DNA of 64,000 nucleotides from Leucobacter tenebrionis (GTDB lineage Bacteria; Actinomycetota; Actinomycetes; Actinomycetales; Microbacteriaceae). This document shows, piece by piece, positions 23,980 through 34,100 of the stretch; the first letter of the stretch is position 1; each line of letters opens with the position of its first letter. The stretch is taken from the NCBI RefSeq assembly GCF_019884725.1, contig NZ_CP082322.1, forward strand, positions 372,001 through 436,000. The letters are read 5' to 3'. The notes below the pieces were generated by a model. It searched no databases and was not told the origin of the DNA. It saw only the letters and a list, made by a program, of their open reading frames with translations. Both the position numbers and the translations under genes were made by a program.

Positions 23980-24843
23980 TTAGGCAGCGAGTGCGACCTG
24001 TTTGTTCATGATGGTCTCGTACTCGACCGGCGTCAAACGTCCCAACCGGGCCTGTCTGCGGCGTCGATGATAGGTGCGCTCGATCCATGCCACGATTGCT
24101 GACCGGAGTTCGTCTCGGGTGGCCCAGGTCTTGCGATTCAGGACGTTCTTCTGGAGCAGGCTAAAGAACGATTCCATAGCCGCGTTGTCGCCCGCAGCAC
24201 CCACACGCCCCATCGAGCCGGCCATCCTATGACCGGTGAGCGCGCGCTGTAGTTTCCGGCTTCGAAACTGAGATCCACGATCCGTGTGCAGCACACACCC
24301 TGCGACATCACCGCGGCGAAGCACAGCGTTGTTCAACGCGGTCACCGCAAGCGAGGAGGTCATTTGCGCGTCGATGGAGTAGCCGACAATCCGGTTGGAG
24401 AAGACGTCTTTCACCGCGCAGAGATAGAGCTTGCCTTCACCAGTCCAATGCTCGGTGATGTCCGAAAGCCATAACTCGTTCGGGGCAGCGGCCACGAACT
24501 CGCGCTGCACCAGGTCGTCATGAACGGGCGGGCCAGGCTTTCTGCCTTTCCCGCGGGCTTTCTTCTTCCCAAACGCTGACCACCACTGCTGATCACGACA
24601 AAGCCGCCACGCAGTTCTGTCAGCCATCTGCTCGCCGAGGCTCTTCGCTTCGTCTGCGAGGAACCGGTACCCGAACTCGGGGTCTTCAAGGTGGGCGTCG
24701 TGGAGCGCGTTCGCGCGATACGCCTGCGTAAGGTCACGCTCAGTCACTGGGTTGCGGAGCCAGCGGTAGTAAGGCTGGCGGGAAAGCTTCAATACCCGGC
24801 ACGACACCACGACAGGGACCCCGTCATTGGCGAGCTCTTTCAC
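23980..24843 (-). CDS. IS3-family transposase OrfB (DDE integrase)
   Basis: A 287-aa rve-type integrase with an HTH_21-like start (CRVLKLSRQPYYRWLRNP) and DDE core residues in LSDIT (first Asp), VLHTDRGSQF (second Asp) and NAAMESFFSLLQKNVLN (Glu). It ends with the typical YHRRRRQARLGRLTPVEYE. The ATG overlaps the end of orfA, and in this family the active transposase is normally made as an OrfAB fusion by -1 frameshifting. All catalytic residues are present, so it may be active. Confidence 0.93.
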   Translation of the reverse strand: MKELANDGVPVVVSCRVLKLSRQPYYRWLRNPVTERDLTQAYRANALHDAHLEDPEFGYRFLADEAKSLGEQMADRTAWRLCRDQQWWSAFGKKKARGKGRKPGPPVHDDLVQREFVAAAPNELWLSDITEHWTGEGKLYLCAVKDVFSNRIVGYSIDAQMTSSLAVTALNNAVLRRGDVAGCVLHTDRGSQFRSRKLQRALTGHRMAGSMGRVGAAGDNAAMESFFSLLQKNVLNRKTWATRDELRSAIVAWIERTYHRRRRQARLGRLTPVEYETIMNKQVALAA

Positions 24844-25148
24844 GAGCGGGTAGAGCCTTTTCCCGGCAGATGCGCCTGCGAGAGATACGCGGCCGCACGA
24901 CGAAGCACTTCCACTTCTTGCTCAAGGAGCTTGTTCCGTTTACGAAGCTCACGCAGCTCAGCATTCTCAGACCGGGTCACGCCGGGTTTCTGGCCCTGTT
25001 CAACGCGTTCCTCTCGAAGCCATTTATCGAGGGTTCCGACGTGGATGCCGAAGTCCTTCGCGATCTGCACGAGTGTCACTTCCGGGCCGCGATTTACCGC
25101 GATCCGGATGACGTCATCACGGAACTCTTTCGGGTAACGAGGAGGCAT
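24840..25148 (-). CDS. IS3-family transposase OrfA
   Basis: A 102-aa HTH protein (transposase_8): MPPRYPKEFRDDVIRIA, FGIHVGTLDKWLREE, then a leucine-zipper-like NAELRELRKRNKLLEQEVEVLRRA that mediates multimerisation. It binds the terminal repeats. It overlaps orfB by 4 bp; the region before its stop is the likely frameshift site. Confidence 0.92.
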   Translation of the reverse strand: MPPRYPKEFRDDVIRIAVNRGPEVTLVQIAKDFGIHVGTLDKWLREERVEQGQKPGVTRSENAELRELRKRNKLLEQEVEVLRRAAAYLSQAHLPGKGSTRS

Positions 25149-25248
25149 AGGTTCATCCTTCCAGGCCAGCCGAAACTAGCCATGTTGAATGTCACCTAAA
25201 CGTGCATCAGACCCTACATGCTCCTCATACCGTTTGATCCCGCATGAT

Positions 25249-25875
25249 TTACGCGGCATATCGTTCATTGACTCTCGGATCTGATTCCAGCAGCAGGCGC
25301 ATCGTGCGTTTGGCGCGGGACAGCCGCAGCGATACCGCGTTTGCGGACATCCCCGTGATTGCAGCGCACTCCCCGACTTTCTGGTTCAGGACAAACACTC
25401 GGATCACAAGCGCTCGGCTGGCGTAAGGCAATTGCATGAGGGCGTTGTCAATGGCATCTCGGAGTTCTCGGAGCTCGAATTCGGCTTCGGGATTACCATG
25501 GACAGCGTGTTCCTCGTACCTGTCAGGTATTCCGACCACTTGCGAGCGGGGAGAACGGTGTTCGTCGATCACGCGGTTTCGCATGGAGTTCACGAGGTAT
25601 CCGTTGACGTTGTGCGTCGGGCCGCGGCCTTTTGCCCAGAGCTGCATCGTCCGTTCAAGTACCTCGGCCAGGAGGTCTTCGCCGTCGAGGTACTGCTTAC
25701 CGATGTGAGCGGCCATCGCGCTCAGATCAGTGATGCAGCCGGCAGCATTTTTCGCTGTTATCTCTTGCCAGTTTGAGCGGTCAGCGGACAAACCAGACCA
25801 TGGAACAGCATGATCGTTGCTTGGTTCAGCCGACTTATGACACGCTTCTGCTTTCAGCGCCAGTACAGATTCCAC
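25249..25875 (-). CDS. ECF-type RNA polymerase sigma factor
   Basis: A 208-aa protein with sigma region 2 (residues about 60-115; GYLVNSMRNRVIDEHRSPRSQ) and sigma region 4 (about 140-195; LPYASRALVIRVFVLNQKV and ITGMSANAVSLRLSRAKRTM). It is clearly related to the sigma part of the fused protein at 34745-36094: both share LWA-G-GP, GYLV--M-NRVIDE-RSPRSQ. It starts with GTG after a GGGGG box. It is the last gene of the minus-strand pilus cluster and has no adjacent anti-sigma gene. GC is lower than the chromosome. Confidence 0.85.
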   Translation of the reverse strand: MESVLALKAEACHKSAEPSNDHAVPWSGLSADRSNWQEITAKNAAGCITDLSAMAAHIGKQYLDGEDLLAEVLERTMQLWAKGRGPTHNVNGYLVNSMRNRVIDEHRSPRSQVVGIPDRYEEHAVHGNPEAEFELRELRDAIDNALMQLPYASRALVIRVFVLNQKVGECAAITGMSANAVSLRLSRAKRTMRLLLESDPRVNERYAA

Positions 25876-25963
25876 CCGTTACCCCCTGTTTGAAAGGGCA
25901 ACCACATGTAGCTGCCCGTCCTCTATTTCTGAGGCTAGGTAACGGTTAAGATCCTGCTGGGTG

Positions 25964-28444
25964 TTATCGAGGAATCTCACCCCTGTGAGTATCCCCTTCC
26001 CAAAATTCGATGAGTTCGAACCTGGAAGCGAGAGTGAGCGCTTCCGCGCGGTTCGTAGCACCAAGTTTCTTGTAGAGGGACTTCAAGTGTGTGCGAAGGG
26101 TTCCGACTGTGATGTACCGTGCGTTGGCGATTGCAGTGTTGGAAGCCCCTTGGCTGAGCATCTTCAAGATCTCGCGCTCCGTCGGAGTCAAGTTTGGCCT
26201 CTCAGCCCAGGTCAACGTTCGGTGATCTGTTGCGGCTGCCGAGAATACTGTTCGGAGCGCTGGATGCGACTCGGGAACGTGCGCATGAAGTTTGCCGAAT
26301 GCTGTTTGCGGGAGGAGACGCAACGCGAATCGGAAGAGGCGCGGCGCGGGTCGGCTTCGCCAGGCTTCCTCTAGACGTAGTTGTGCCTGGTCATGGTTCC
26401 CGAGTTGAACGTGTGCCGCGATCCCCAGTAGTTGCGCGCAGATCGCGGTCCGAGGTTGGTTGGTGAGTTTCAGCGCAGCTGAAATCTCGTTGAGAGCTTC
26501 ATCTGGTCGGCTGTCCCACAGGGCGTACGAGGCACGCGTGAGATGCGCATACACATCATTGCTATCGGAGATACGGTTGACCCATTTCAGCGCTTCGACT
26601 TTCGCTCCGATAGCGGAAAGCGCCAAGGTACCGGCCCAAGTGACGAACGTGCTTGGTCGATGATCGTCCCAGAAGTCTGCGCTGTCTATCAGCGCGGATT
26701 CGATTCTGTCGACCGTCGCCGCGTCTCGCGACGTGATGGCGAGGAGCATGAGGCCGAAGCCATCTGGCGATGAGCGGGTGTTGTGGGTTCCAAGTTCCGC
26801 GATGAACCTCTGCACCGCTTGCAGCGCTGCTCCATCGTTGCCGTCTTCAAGAGCGATGAACGAATGTGCCTGATTGAACGGATCGCAGATTGGTGCGACG
26901 CCGTCAGACTCAAGTGACCTCAGCCCAGCGTTGTCCATAACCGCTTCGAGGCAAACGGAGTCGAATTGGTGCAACCGGTCGGTCGCCTTACCCCAAGCGC
27001 TCATGGTCTCCGCCAGGACCAGCGCTTCCTCGGGCCGATCGAGTTGCAGCGCCGACCAATAGCCGAGGAAACATGCGTCAACAATCTTGAGTCGGTCTGT
27101 TTCGTTCGCGTTCGCGTGCACCGCAAGCTCGGCCTCGGTGATCAACTCAACGAGGCTGTGAAGGTACCTCTCGGCGGTCTTCCGGTTCCCTGCCGCGGAG
27201 GCTGCGTATCCGATGCAACCGACTCTTGACACCTCATTGAACCAGCCTGTTGCGGTTTCGCGGCGAAGTTCGACAAGTACCTCTTGGTCTTGGACACGCA
27301 AACGAGGTGAGAACCCTTCCGTCCGCAGAACGAACTGGTTGCGCATCATCATGAGCATCGGATGGCGTTGCGCAGTGATCGAGGGATCCTGCTGCACCAT
27401 TTGCGCGGTTCGCGTGTCGGACAGGAGCAGTAGTCGGCGATAGGCCTGCTTCGCAAGTTCTTCAGCCTTGTCGACCCAACCGAGTTCCAGAAGGATACGT
27501 AGCTCGAGCACAAGGCGACCGGCCTTCTGAACTCTTATCAGCCCTCGATTCAGTCGTCCTTGAGTTTCCTCGCGGCTCTCATTTGCTTTCAACGACTCCC
27601 AGGACGCAGGGGTCCACACGCACTGCTCGTCTCCCGTTTCGCCATCTTCATCGGCATCGAAAAGCGGCAGCGCGACGAGCCTGGAGATCATTGCATCAGC
27701 TTGTCGTCGCCCACCAGCCGCACAATCGATAAGGTCCGCAGTGAAGCTGGGAAGCTCGAACGCGCTGCTCAAGACGGCCCCGATATGAGAGCGCCTGAAG
27801 GTACTACCTGTCGCGCTCTCCGCTCGAATCATGTTGAGGAGCCCAGCTTCAACAGTGGGACTGGTGTGCGTCCAAGCCCCCTGTCCTCCACGAGAGAGCA
27901 TCCTGGTGATCCGTTTCCCGATGAGCGCGGCGCATCCTCGTTCCTGGCCGCCAACAAGGGTGTCGAATACCGCCCCCGAAGTCGCGAGCAACGCACTCAA
28001 TTCCTGAAGCTCGATCGCGTCGAACGCGAGATCCTGCTCATGCATGATGACATGGGTCAGCGAAGTGTTCTGGTCGAATACTGTCTCCGGTGGCGCGTCA
28101 TACGATGCGACCACCGCAGTTGCCCAAGGGCGAGCGTTCAATGCCTCGGAAAGACCCTCCCAGAAGCCGTCTTGGACGTCTCTGGCGTCGATGCAGACGA
28201 GTACCGAAGACTCGGGCTCAGTGGACGCGGCATCGAGCTGCGCGCCGATGTCGGCGCCGGCTTCCGCCCACATGACCTGTGTTGTCGGATCTTGTCGCTG
28301 AAAGTATTCAGCGCCTTGCAGCATGAACGTTCGTTTGCCCCACCCGGGCAAGGTTGCGAGCACAAGAAGTCTGGGCAGAGCCGACCACACCGATTCAAAC
28401 CTAGATCGATATACGAGTCGCTCTGCCTCATTCCACCATTTCAT
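25964..28444 (-). CDS. Large LuxR-family transcriptional regulator (MalT-like layout)
   Basis: An 826-aa protein. The N-terminus has a degenerate P-loop (ATLPGWGKRTF, about residue 30-40), followed by an ATPase-like region, a long helical-repeat middle and a C-terminal LuxR HTH (LTPTEREILKMLSQGASNTAIANARYITVGTLRTHLKSLYKKL, about residues 750-800). This is the layout of MalT/LAL regulators, which respond to a ligand or partner protein. The P-loop lacks the usual spacing, so ATP use is uncertain. It has a GAGGGAG box before its ATG. Probable controller of the pilus genes upstream of it. Confidence 0.82.
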   Translation of the reverse strand: MKWWNEAERLVYRSRFESVWSALPRLLVLATLPGWGKRTFMLQGAEYFQRQDPTTQVMWAEAGADIGAQLDAASTEPESSVLVCIDARDVQDGFWEGLSEALNARPWATAVVASYDAPPETVFDQNTSLTHVIMHEQDLAFDAIELQELSALLATSGAVFDTLVGGQERGCAALIGKRITRMLSRGGQGAWTHTSPTVEAGLLNMIRAESATGSTFRRSHIGAVLSSAFELPSFTADLIDCAAGGRRQADAMISRLVALPLFDADEDGETGDEQCVWTPASWESLKANESREETQGRLNRGLIRVQKAGRLVLELRILLELGWVDKAEELAKQAYRRLLLLSDTRTAQMVQQDPSITAQRHPMLMMMRNQFVLRTEGFSPRLRVQDQEVLVELRRETATGWFNEVSRVGCIGYAASAAGNRKTAERYLHSLVELITEAELAVHANANETDRLKIVDACFLGYWSALQLDRPEEALVLAETMSAWGKATDRLHQFDSVCLEAVMDNAGLRSLESDGVAPICDPFNQAHSFIALEDGNDGAALQAVQRFIAELGTHNTRSSPDGFGLMLLAITSRDAATVDRIESALIDSADFWDDHRPSTFVTWAGTLALSAIGAKVEALKWVNRISDSNDVYAHLTRASYALWDSRPDEALNEISAALKLTNQPRTAICAQLLGIAAHVQLGNHDQAQLRLEEAWRSRPAPRLFRFALRLLPQTAFGKLHAHVPESHPALRTVFSAAATDHRTLTWAERPNLTPTEREILKMLSQGASNTAIANARYITVGTLRTHLKSLYKKLGATNRAEALTLASRFELIEFWEGDTHRGEIPR

Positions 28445-28493
28445 GTCTACTCCCTCGCCAGACCATACGCGCGGTGCTGGCGCCCACAGCTAA

Positions 28494-29495
28494 CTACTCA
28501 TTCGCGTCCGCTTCAAGAGATGCTGGTTCAGTATTGTCCGAAGATGAACGCTTTTGCCGGCGAGATTCGGCCAATTGCGCATCGGCGTATCCGGCTCGCC
28601 ACGCATATATCCCTAGCCCGATGGTACTCACACCCAGGATAAGTAGCCACCAGGGGAAACGGGGCACGTCCGGTTGCTTATGAGCACGTTCCAGATCCGC
28701 CTTTGGCGTGGGGGTAACTCGTTCGCCGGTGACGAGAATGCGGTGTGTGTTGATACCCAGAGGCGTACAGGTGACCAAGGTCACGAGGTCTTCGCCTTCG
28801 ACAGCTCGCAACGAATCAGTGTCCTCGGGGTCCACGACCTTGGTATCAATGACCTGATACGTCAGGACTTCTCCGAGCACCTGGATCGTGAAGGTGTCGC
28901 CTTTCTTGACCTTGTCCAGGTCCGTGAACATTCGCGCTGATGCGAGCCCACGGTGCGCGGTGATCACAGAATGAGTACCGTCGCCGCCAATGGGCAGGTG
29001 TGACCCTTCCAGATGCCCAGCACCACGGAGCAGTGTTTCGTCCGAGGTTCCGTGGTAGATGGGAAGGTCAACGTCGATTCCCGGAATCATGAGGCGCGCC
29101 ATCAGCCCGGTCTTATCCACGGCAAGCAGTTTGTTGTAGTCGAGCGACGGGTCGGTGCTCGTACCGGTGCCGGAAGGTACGTGGGCGTTCGCCTTGAGCT
29201 CGACACCGGAGGTCAGCGCGTCGTTGTACTCTTTCGCGAGCTTCAGCTGCTGCGCCGCATCGGGATCGGTGTTCTCGGCCTTCGCCGCGTAGTCGCCGGT
29301 GATCTGCGACTGGTTGTATTGAGTAACCCATGCTGAGGCCGTGGGGTACAAGAGAACCGCAAGGCCAAGGACTCCGCAGGTGACGATCGTCCAGGTGAGC
29401 CAGCTTGGGCGCCATCGCCGCTTTTGTCGCTTCGCAGGCGTCGCTCGTTCCCCGTGCCTGGGTTCGTCTTGTGACATGAGGGTTTCGGTGACCAT
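28494..29495 (-). CDS. Class C (pilus-assembling) sortase
   Basis: About 333 aa with an N-terminal membrane helix (LTWTIVTCGVLGLAVLLYP), the catalytic His in VITAHRG, Cys in TLVTCTPLG, Arg in THRILVTG, and a second helix near the C-terminus (FPWWLLILGVSTIGLGIYAW). TLVTCTP-G-NTHRLLVTG is the class C signature. These enzymes join pilin subunits through LPxTG threonine and pilin lysine. A possible lid segment (DPSLDY) lies before the catalytic domain. ATG at 29495 has an AAGGA box; 29516 is an alternative. Confidence 0.9.
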   Translation of the reverse strand: MVTETLMSQDEPRHGERATPAKRQKRRWRPSWLTWTIVTCGVLGLAVLLYPTASAWVTQYNQSQITGDYAAKAENTDPDAAQQLKLAKEYNDALTSGVELKANAHVPSGTGTSTDPSLDYNKLLAVDKTGLMARLMIPGIDVDLPIYHGTSDETLLRGAGHLEGSHLPIGGDGTHSVITAHRGLASARMFTDLDKVKKGDTFTIQVLGEVLTYQVIDTKVVDPEDTDSLRAVEGEDLVTLVTCTPLGINTHRILVTGERVTPTPKADLERAHKQPDVPRFPWWLLILGVSTIGLGIYAWRAGYADAQLAESRRQKRSSSDNTEPASLEADANE

Positions 29496-29523
29496 GGTTC
29501 CTTGGAGTTTCGTCATACGCGAT

Positions 29524-29556
29524 GGGCGGTGGGACGCGCACTGCGCCCCACCGCCC
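29524..29556 (-). terminator. Hairpin between pilin and sortase genes
   Basis: A perfect 10-bp GC-rich stem (GGGCGGTGGG / CCCACCGCCC, 13-nt loop) lies between the pilin stop and the sortase start. It has no T-tract, so it is more likely a partial terminator or an mRNA-stabilising hairpin. Either would allow much more pilin than sortase to be made from one transcript. Confidence 0.6.
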
Positions 29557-29579
29557 TGGGATTCAATCCCGGTTATCGA

Positions 29580-31130
29580 TCAGCGGTTTGCATGCTGCTG
29601 ACGACGGCGGATGCTGTACAGCGTCACGCCGAGCGCGATGAGCACAATGCCACCAGCAACCAACATGATCTGACCCTGCGCGCCGGTGAGGGGCAGGCCG
29701 GGCACGGTGGTCTTCTCGTTCTCGACCGTGAGGTCGACGCCGGTGGTCGTCCCGGTCTTCACGGTGATCGAGAAGTTGGGGTCGCTCGGCAGCACGTAGC
29801 CGGCCGGGGCGACGGTCTCCTTCACCCAGTAGCAGCGCTGAGGCGCGTTCTGCGGGGCATTCACGCTATCGGAGACGAAGAGGCCGGCGATGTTCACCAC
29901 ACCGTTCGCGTCCGAGGTGAACTCGGTCGAGCCGTTCACCGAGATGGCCGAACCGGTCGGCGAGGTGGTGGTGCAGTCGGCGGCGTAGGGGTTGTCGGCG
30001 GCGTACACCTCGAACTTGGCGCCCTTGAGCGTGGACTCGCCATCGGCCTTGTCGACCTTCAGCAGCTTCGCGTCGCCCCAGTTGGTGTACACGGGCGGGG
30101 TGGTGATGCAGGGGTCCTCGGGATCGTCCGGGTTGCAGGGCTCGGGCTCGGTCGGCGGATCCGTCGGCTCGCCCGGCTCGTGCGAGATCCGTGCGTTCGC
30201 GACGTTCTCGATGGCGCCGACCTTGGTGACGGTGCCGGAGACCGTGACGATGACCTTCTTGCCGCCCTGCGTCTTGAGCCACTCCAGGCCGTCGGCGTTG
30301 AACCAGACCTTCACGGGGTTGTCGCCGTCGGCGGTCTGCGAGTAGTAGGAGCTGTCCACGTCGGTGCCGTCGACCTTCACGCTGACGACCTTCACGTCAG
30401 TGAACGCGTCGCTCATGTCATCGACGATGCCGAACTCGGTGAAGTAGTTCTCGGCCGGGATGCGCGGCACGCTCGCCGAGATCGGGAAGCTGACGGTCTC
30501 GCCGAGGCCGACCTTGGTCTGCTCGTCCACGGTCTTCGTGAGCTCGGACTTCAGCGTGTTCTTCGGGTAGACGTGCACGTCATAGAGCCAGCCATTGCTG
30601 TTCGACGGAGCGCCAGCCTGATTGTCCGGGAACGGAATCGTCACGATGAACGGCTGAGCGGGCGTATCCACATTGGCAGGAACACTCGTCTCACATACGA
30701 GGTACGCACCGACATCCAGGCCGCCGAAAGTCAGCTCGCCGTCGGCGTCAGTGGTTCCAGTGCCAGCGGACGCACCCTTGATCGAGGTGCCATTGAGCGT
30801 CGCATCGCAGTCGGACACAACTGCGGCATTGACATCATCCCAGCCCTGGTTCGTGGTCAGGTCGATTCCGGTCAGCGAGTAAGCCGTGAAACCGGCACCC
30901 TCGATCGGGTTCGGTAGCGTCGAGCCGCCAGCGGGATCGCCGATTACCGCAGTGCCACCCTGGTTCTCGTGCTTGTGAACGGTAATCGAACCGGTTGCAT
31001 TGGCATCGATATCACCGAACGCAGGCGCAGCCTGGGCAGCTGTGACGCCCAGAAGTCCTGCGATACTCAGCGCCGCGACTCCCGCCGCAGCGACCACCCG
31101 GCGGCGCCGGGAGGTGGTCTGTACAGTCAT
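29580..31130 (-). CDS. Major pilin subunit, isopeptide-forming (SpaA/FimA-type)
   Basis: A 516-aa cell-wall protein. A signal peptide (about 1-35) is followed by the pilin motif VHVYPKN (Lys that is joined in polymerisation), an E-box YWVKETVAPAGY, and a C-terminal sorting signal LPLTG with a membrane helix and RRRQQ tail. Repeated Cna-B-like domains suggest intramolecular isopeptide bonds. The ATG at 31130 has an AAAGGA box. It lies between the large surface protein and the sortase, the usual actinobacterial pilus order. Confidence 0.92.
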   Translation of the reverse strand: MTVQTTSRRRRVVAAAGVAALSIAGLLGVTAAQAAPAFGDIDANATGSITVHKHENQGGTAVIGDPAGGSTLPNPIEGAGFTAYSLTGIDLTTNQGWDDVNAAVVSDCDATLNGTSIKGASAGTGTTDADGELTFGGLDVGAYLVCETSVPANVDTPAQPFIVTIPFPDNQAGAPSNSNGWLYDVHVYPKNTLKSELTKTVDEQTKVGLGETVSFPISASVPRIPAENYFTEFGIVDDMSDAFTDVKVVSVKVDGTDVDSSYYSQTADGDNPVKVWFNADGLEWLKTQGGKKVIVTVSGTVTKVGAIENVANARISHEPGEPTDPPTEPEPCNPDDPEDPCITTPPVYTNWGDAKLLKVDKADGESTLKGAKFEVYAADNPYAADCTTTSPTGSAISVNGSTEFTSDANGVVNIAGLFVSDSVNAPQNAPQRCYWVKETVAPAGYVLPSDPNFSITVKTGTTTGVDLTVENEKTTVPGLPLTGAQGQIMLVAGGIVLIALGVTLYSIRRRQQHANR

Positions 31131-31196
31131 TGGGTTTCCTTTCTTCATCTGCGGGAGTCCGCAGAAGTCTTTGTGATGGGTCTTTTCAGCGACAGA

Positions 31197-34100
31197 TCAG
31201 GCCGCAATGGCGTCTGATCCGGGCGAAGCTCGTCTCATCGAGTACCGCCGGTAGAGCGCGCCAGCGATGAGCAACGCGACGAGAATGCCGCCGAGGATCA
31301 AGAACAGATCCGTACCCAGCCCACCGGTCAGCGGGATCACGAGCGCTGGCCTGAGGTAGTTGACGATCGGACCGAGATCCGCTTCGAGAGTCTGTCCGGA
31401 GTCAGTACCGATGTCGAAGTGGTGCACCTCATCGCTCAGCAGGTACCCTGCGGGTGCCTGCTTCTCGGTGAGGGTGTATGCTCCGGCGGGCAATGCGGTC
31501 ACCGTGAAGTAGCCGGCCCGATGGTCCTTGTCGATCTGGTCGGCGCAGCCCGCCGCCGTACTTGCGACGCAGTCCTTGACGGTCACCGTAGTGGAGTCGC
31601 TCCCTGACGGGCCGGTGAGGGTCCAGACGGAGCCCTGCAGCCGGTTGCCGTCGCTGTCGGTCTTGCTCCAGTCGACTTCACCTTCGACGACCGGCGTATT
31701 GGTGAACGTGCACGTGATGTTCTTGCCACCGGCCGCCTCAGGGACCGTGATCGAGCCGGTTGTCGTCCCCGCACCCGTTACGTTGACCGGCGCGCCGGTG
31801 CCGTCGATAACGCAGTTCAGGGATGAATCGTAGGCTGCAAGATTCGCGCCCGTCTCGGTGAGCTCCAGTTCGGAACCGGTCTGCACCCAGGTAGGGCCGG
31901 TCTTCTCCGCCAGGATGGTGCTGCCGCTGACGCGCGTCTGCGCCGTCGCCGAAGCGACCTCGTTGCCCTCGTGCGCGACGCTCAGCGTGAATTGGTCATT
32001 CGACTCGCCACCGTCACGCAGGTCCTTCTGCACTGTAAGCGTGGTCGGACTGTTCGACGCGCATGAGGCCATGTCGGTATTGAATCCGGACTGTTGTGAT
32101 GCGCCCGACCCGGTGTAATGGGGGTTCTCCGCCGCCGGTCCTTGCAGCACCAGCGCTCCCGACAGGGGATTGACCTGATAGATGTAGCGGGTCGTGCTAA
32201 CGTACAGGTCTCCATGCTCACCGACGGCGATACCGTTCACCTCTGAGCTGTAGTTGCTGCTCACGGTCTTCCCCGGAGTAATCTTCGACGGCCACGAGTT
32301 GTACCCGCCCCCTTCCGTGCGGTTCGCTGCGAGGTCCGCGGCAGTCACCGTCGTCACGTAGAGCTTTCCGCCGCCCTGTCCGACGATATAAAGGTTGCCC
32401 GCCTCGTCAAAGGCGATGTCGCCGTTGACCGCAGAGGCGCCGACAGACACACGACCGGTCACGTAGCTCTTACCCGTGGTGAGATCGATCTCGCGGATTA
32501 CGAAGTAGCCGCTTTGGAAACCGCCCCACACGTAGTGACCGGTCTTGGGATCGATCGCGCCGGCAACGGGCGCATTGGTGACTTCGTACGAGTAGGGGAA
32601 CGTACCGTTGCTACTGCCTCCGCTCCACAACTTCCAGGTGCCGCCCGGCTCCTTCACCATCAACCGGATTCGCAGGTTGTAGTTCTGTCCCAGGTCGGAG
32701 CGCGCCACATAACCGCGCGCATAGGCGTACATGGTGCCATCGCTGGCGCGCGCAAGCCCGTTCACACCGATCTTCACCGGTGACTCAGGTGATGCATACG
32801 AGGGTGTCCAACTGTTGTAGACAGACGCCCAGCTGCCGACTGCGGCAGTGGCGCCATCAGATTCCTCTACAGACCAGACTCGACCGTTTTGCGTCACCCC
32901 GAGCAATTGGGAGGGTTCACAGGTTCCGATCGGCTCCGCCGGCTTCGGCTTGTTCGTGAACGTGCAGGTGACCGCAGTGCCGTTGGCAGAGGCCGGGACC
33001 GTGTAATCGAACGTCGTTCCCGTGCCGGATGCGACCTCGGTATCCGATTCGTTCACGCAGACGTACGTCGAGTCGTAGTGCGCAAGACTCGTCCCACCGA
33101 TACCCGTCTCGGTGAAGGAGTAGGTGCCCCCGGGGAGCGCAGGAATCGGGCCCGCGATCGCCGCTGCGTCATCCTGGACGCCCTTGGCGTCGCCCGAAGT
33201 CTCGCCGTACGCCGCCTCGGAGTCCGACGGGATTCCGGAACCGGTGATGCGCAGAGCGAACTGATCGGCCGAATCCGCCCGGTCGACGATCTCCTTCTGC
33301 AGCGTCAGCGTGTTGGGGTTGGCGCACGAGGCGAAGTCGGTGATGTACGACTGGTAGGTCCCAGACATATTGCCCAAGGGCGTATCCGTGCCGGTCACGG
33401 GGTTGATCCGATGCAGCGTCCGCTGCACCCCACCATTGCCGTTAGCCGACGACGCCGCGTAGATGTAGCCATCCGCTCCCCACGCGACGCTGTGGTAGGT
33501 GCGAGTGGCTTCGCTGAGCCGCACCACCTTCTTCGCACCCTGCACGAGTACGGTCGGGGAGGAGTTCTCGACCGCCGTAGCAATGCTCGCCGCCGGGATC
33601 ACCCACAGGTTCTGATTCGCGGCGGTCGCCGACCCTGAACCATTGGTCGCAAGGATGTACATATTCCCCTGCGGATCGAACAACAGGTCACCCTGGCCTG
33701 CGTCGTGGCCGAGGTTCATCCGGAACTGATTCACCAGCTGATTCGATCCGGGCTCGTACGCAGAGAAGCGCCAATAGTTGCTTCCGGCACTTTCACGGCC
33801 CCCGACCCAGTAGACGTCGTCGACGGGATTCACAGCGCCAGCAATGATCGAATGCCCGAGATTTGTGGTGCGAGTCGCAACGGTTGAGGCGTCGCCAGTG
33901 GCAGCAGAGAACTCTCTCACCGTAAGCGTCGCGGGAGATCCACTGTCACTGAAAAGCGCGTACGCAGTTCCACCATCAGACGTAATGCCCATCGCGTTGG
34001 CCTGACCGGCAGTCGTCGGAATTGTTCCGAAACTTCCGACTTTCGTCGTCGCGCGTGTGGTGAGATTGACCTGCAAAATACTGGCATCCGAACCCGGCGT

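Larger units (their letters stand above)
23949..25215 (-). mobile_element. IS3-family insertion sequence
   Basis: About 1267 bp, bounded by imperfect terminal inverted repeats: GGGTCTGATGCTCGTTGAGG on the left and, reading inward from the right, GGGTCTGATGCACGTTTAGG (two mismatches over these 20). It encodes the two overlapping frames orfA and orfB of the IS3 family. No target-site duplication is visible next to the repeats, so one end may have rearranged or the duplication has decayed. It lies between the comEC junction and the ECF sigma gene. Confidence 0.92.

Noticed and set aside
23949..25215. Target-site duplication of the IS3-family element
   Set aside because: Flanking bases next to the inverted repeats do not match in direct orientation for 3-5 bp.
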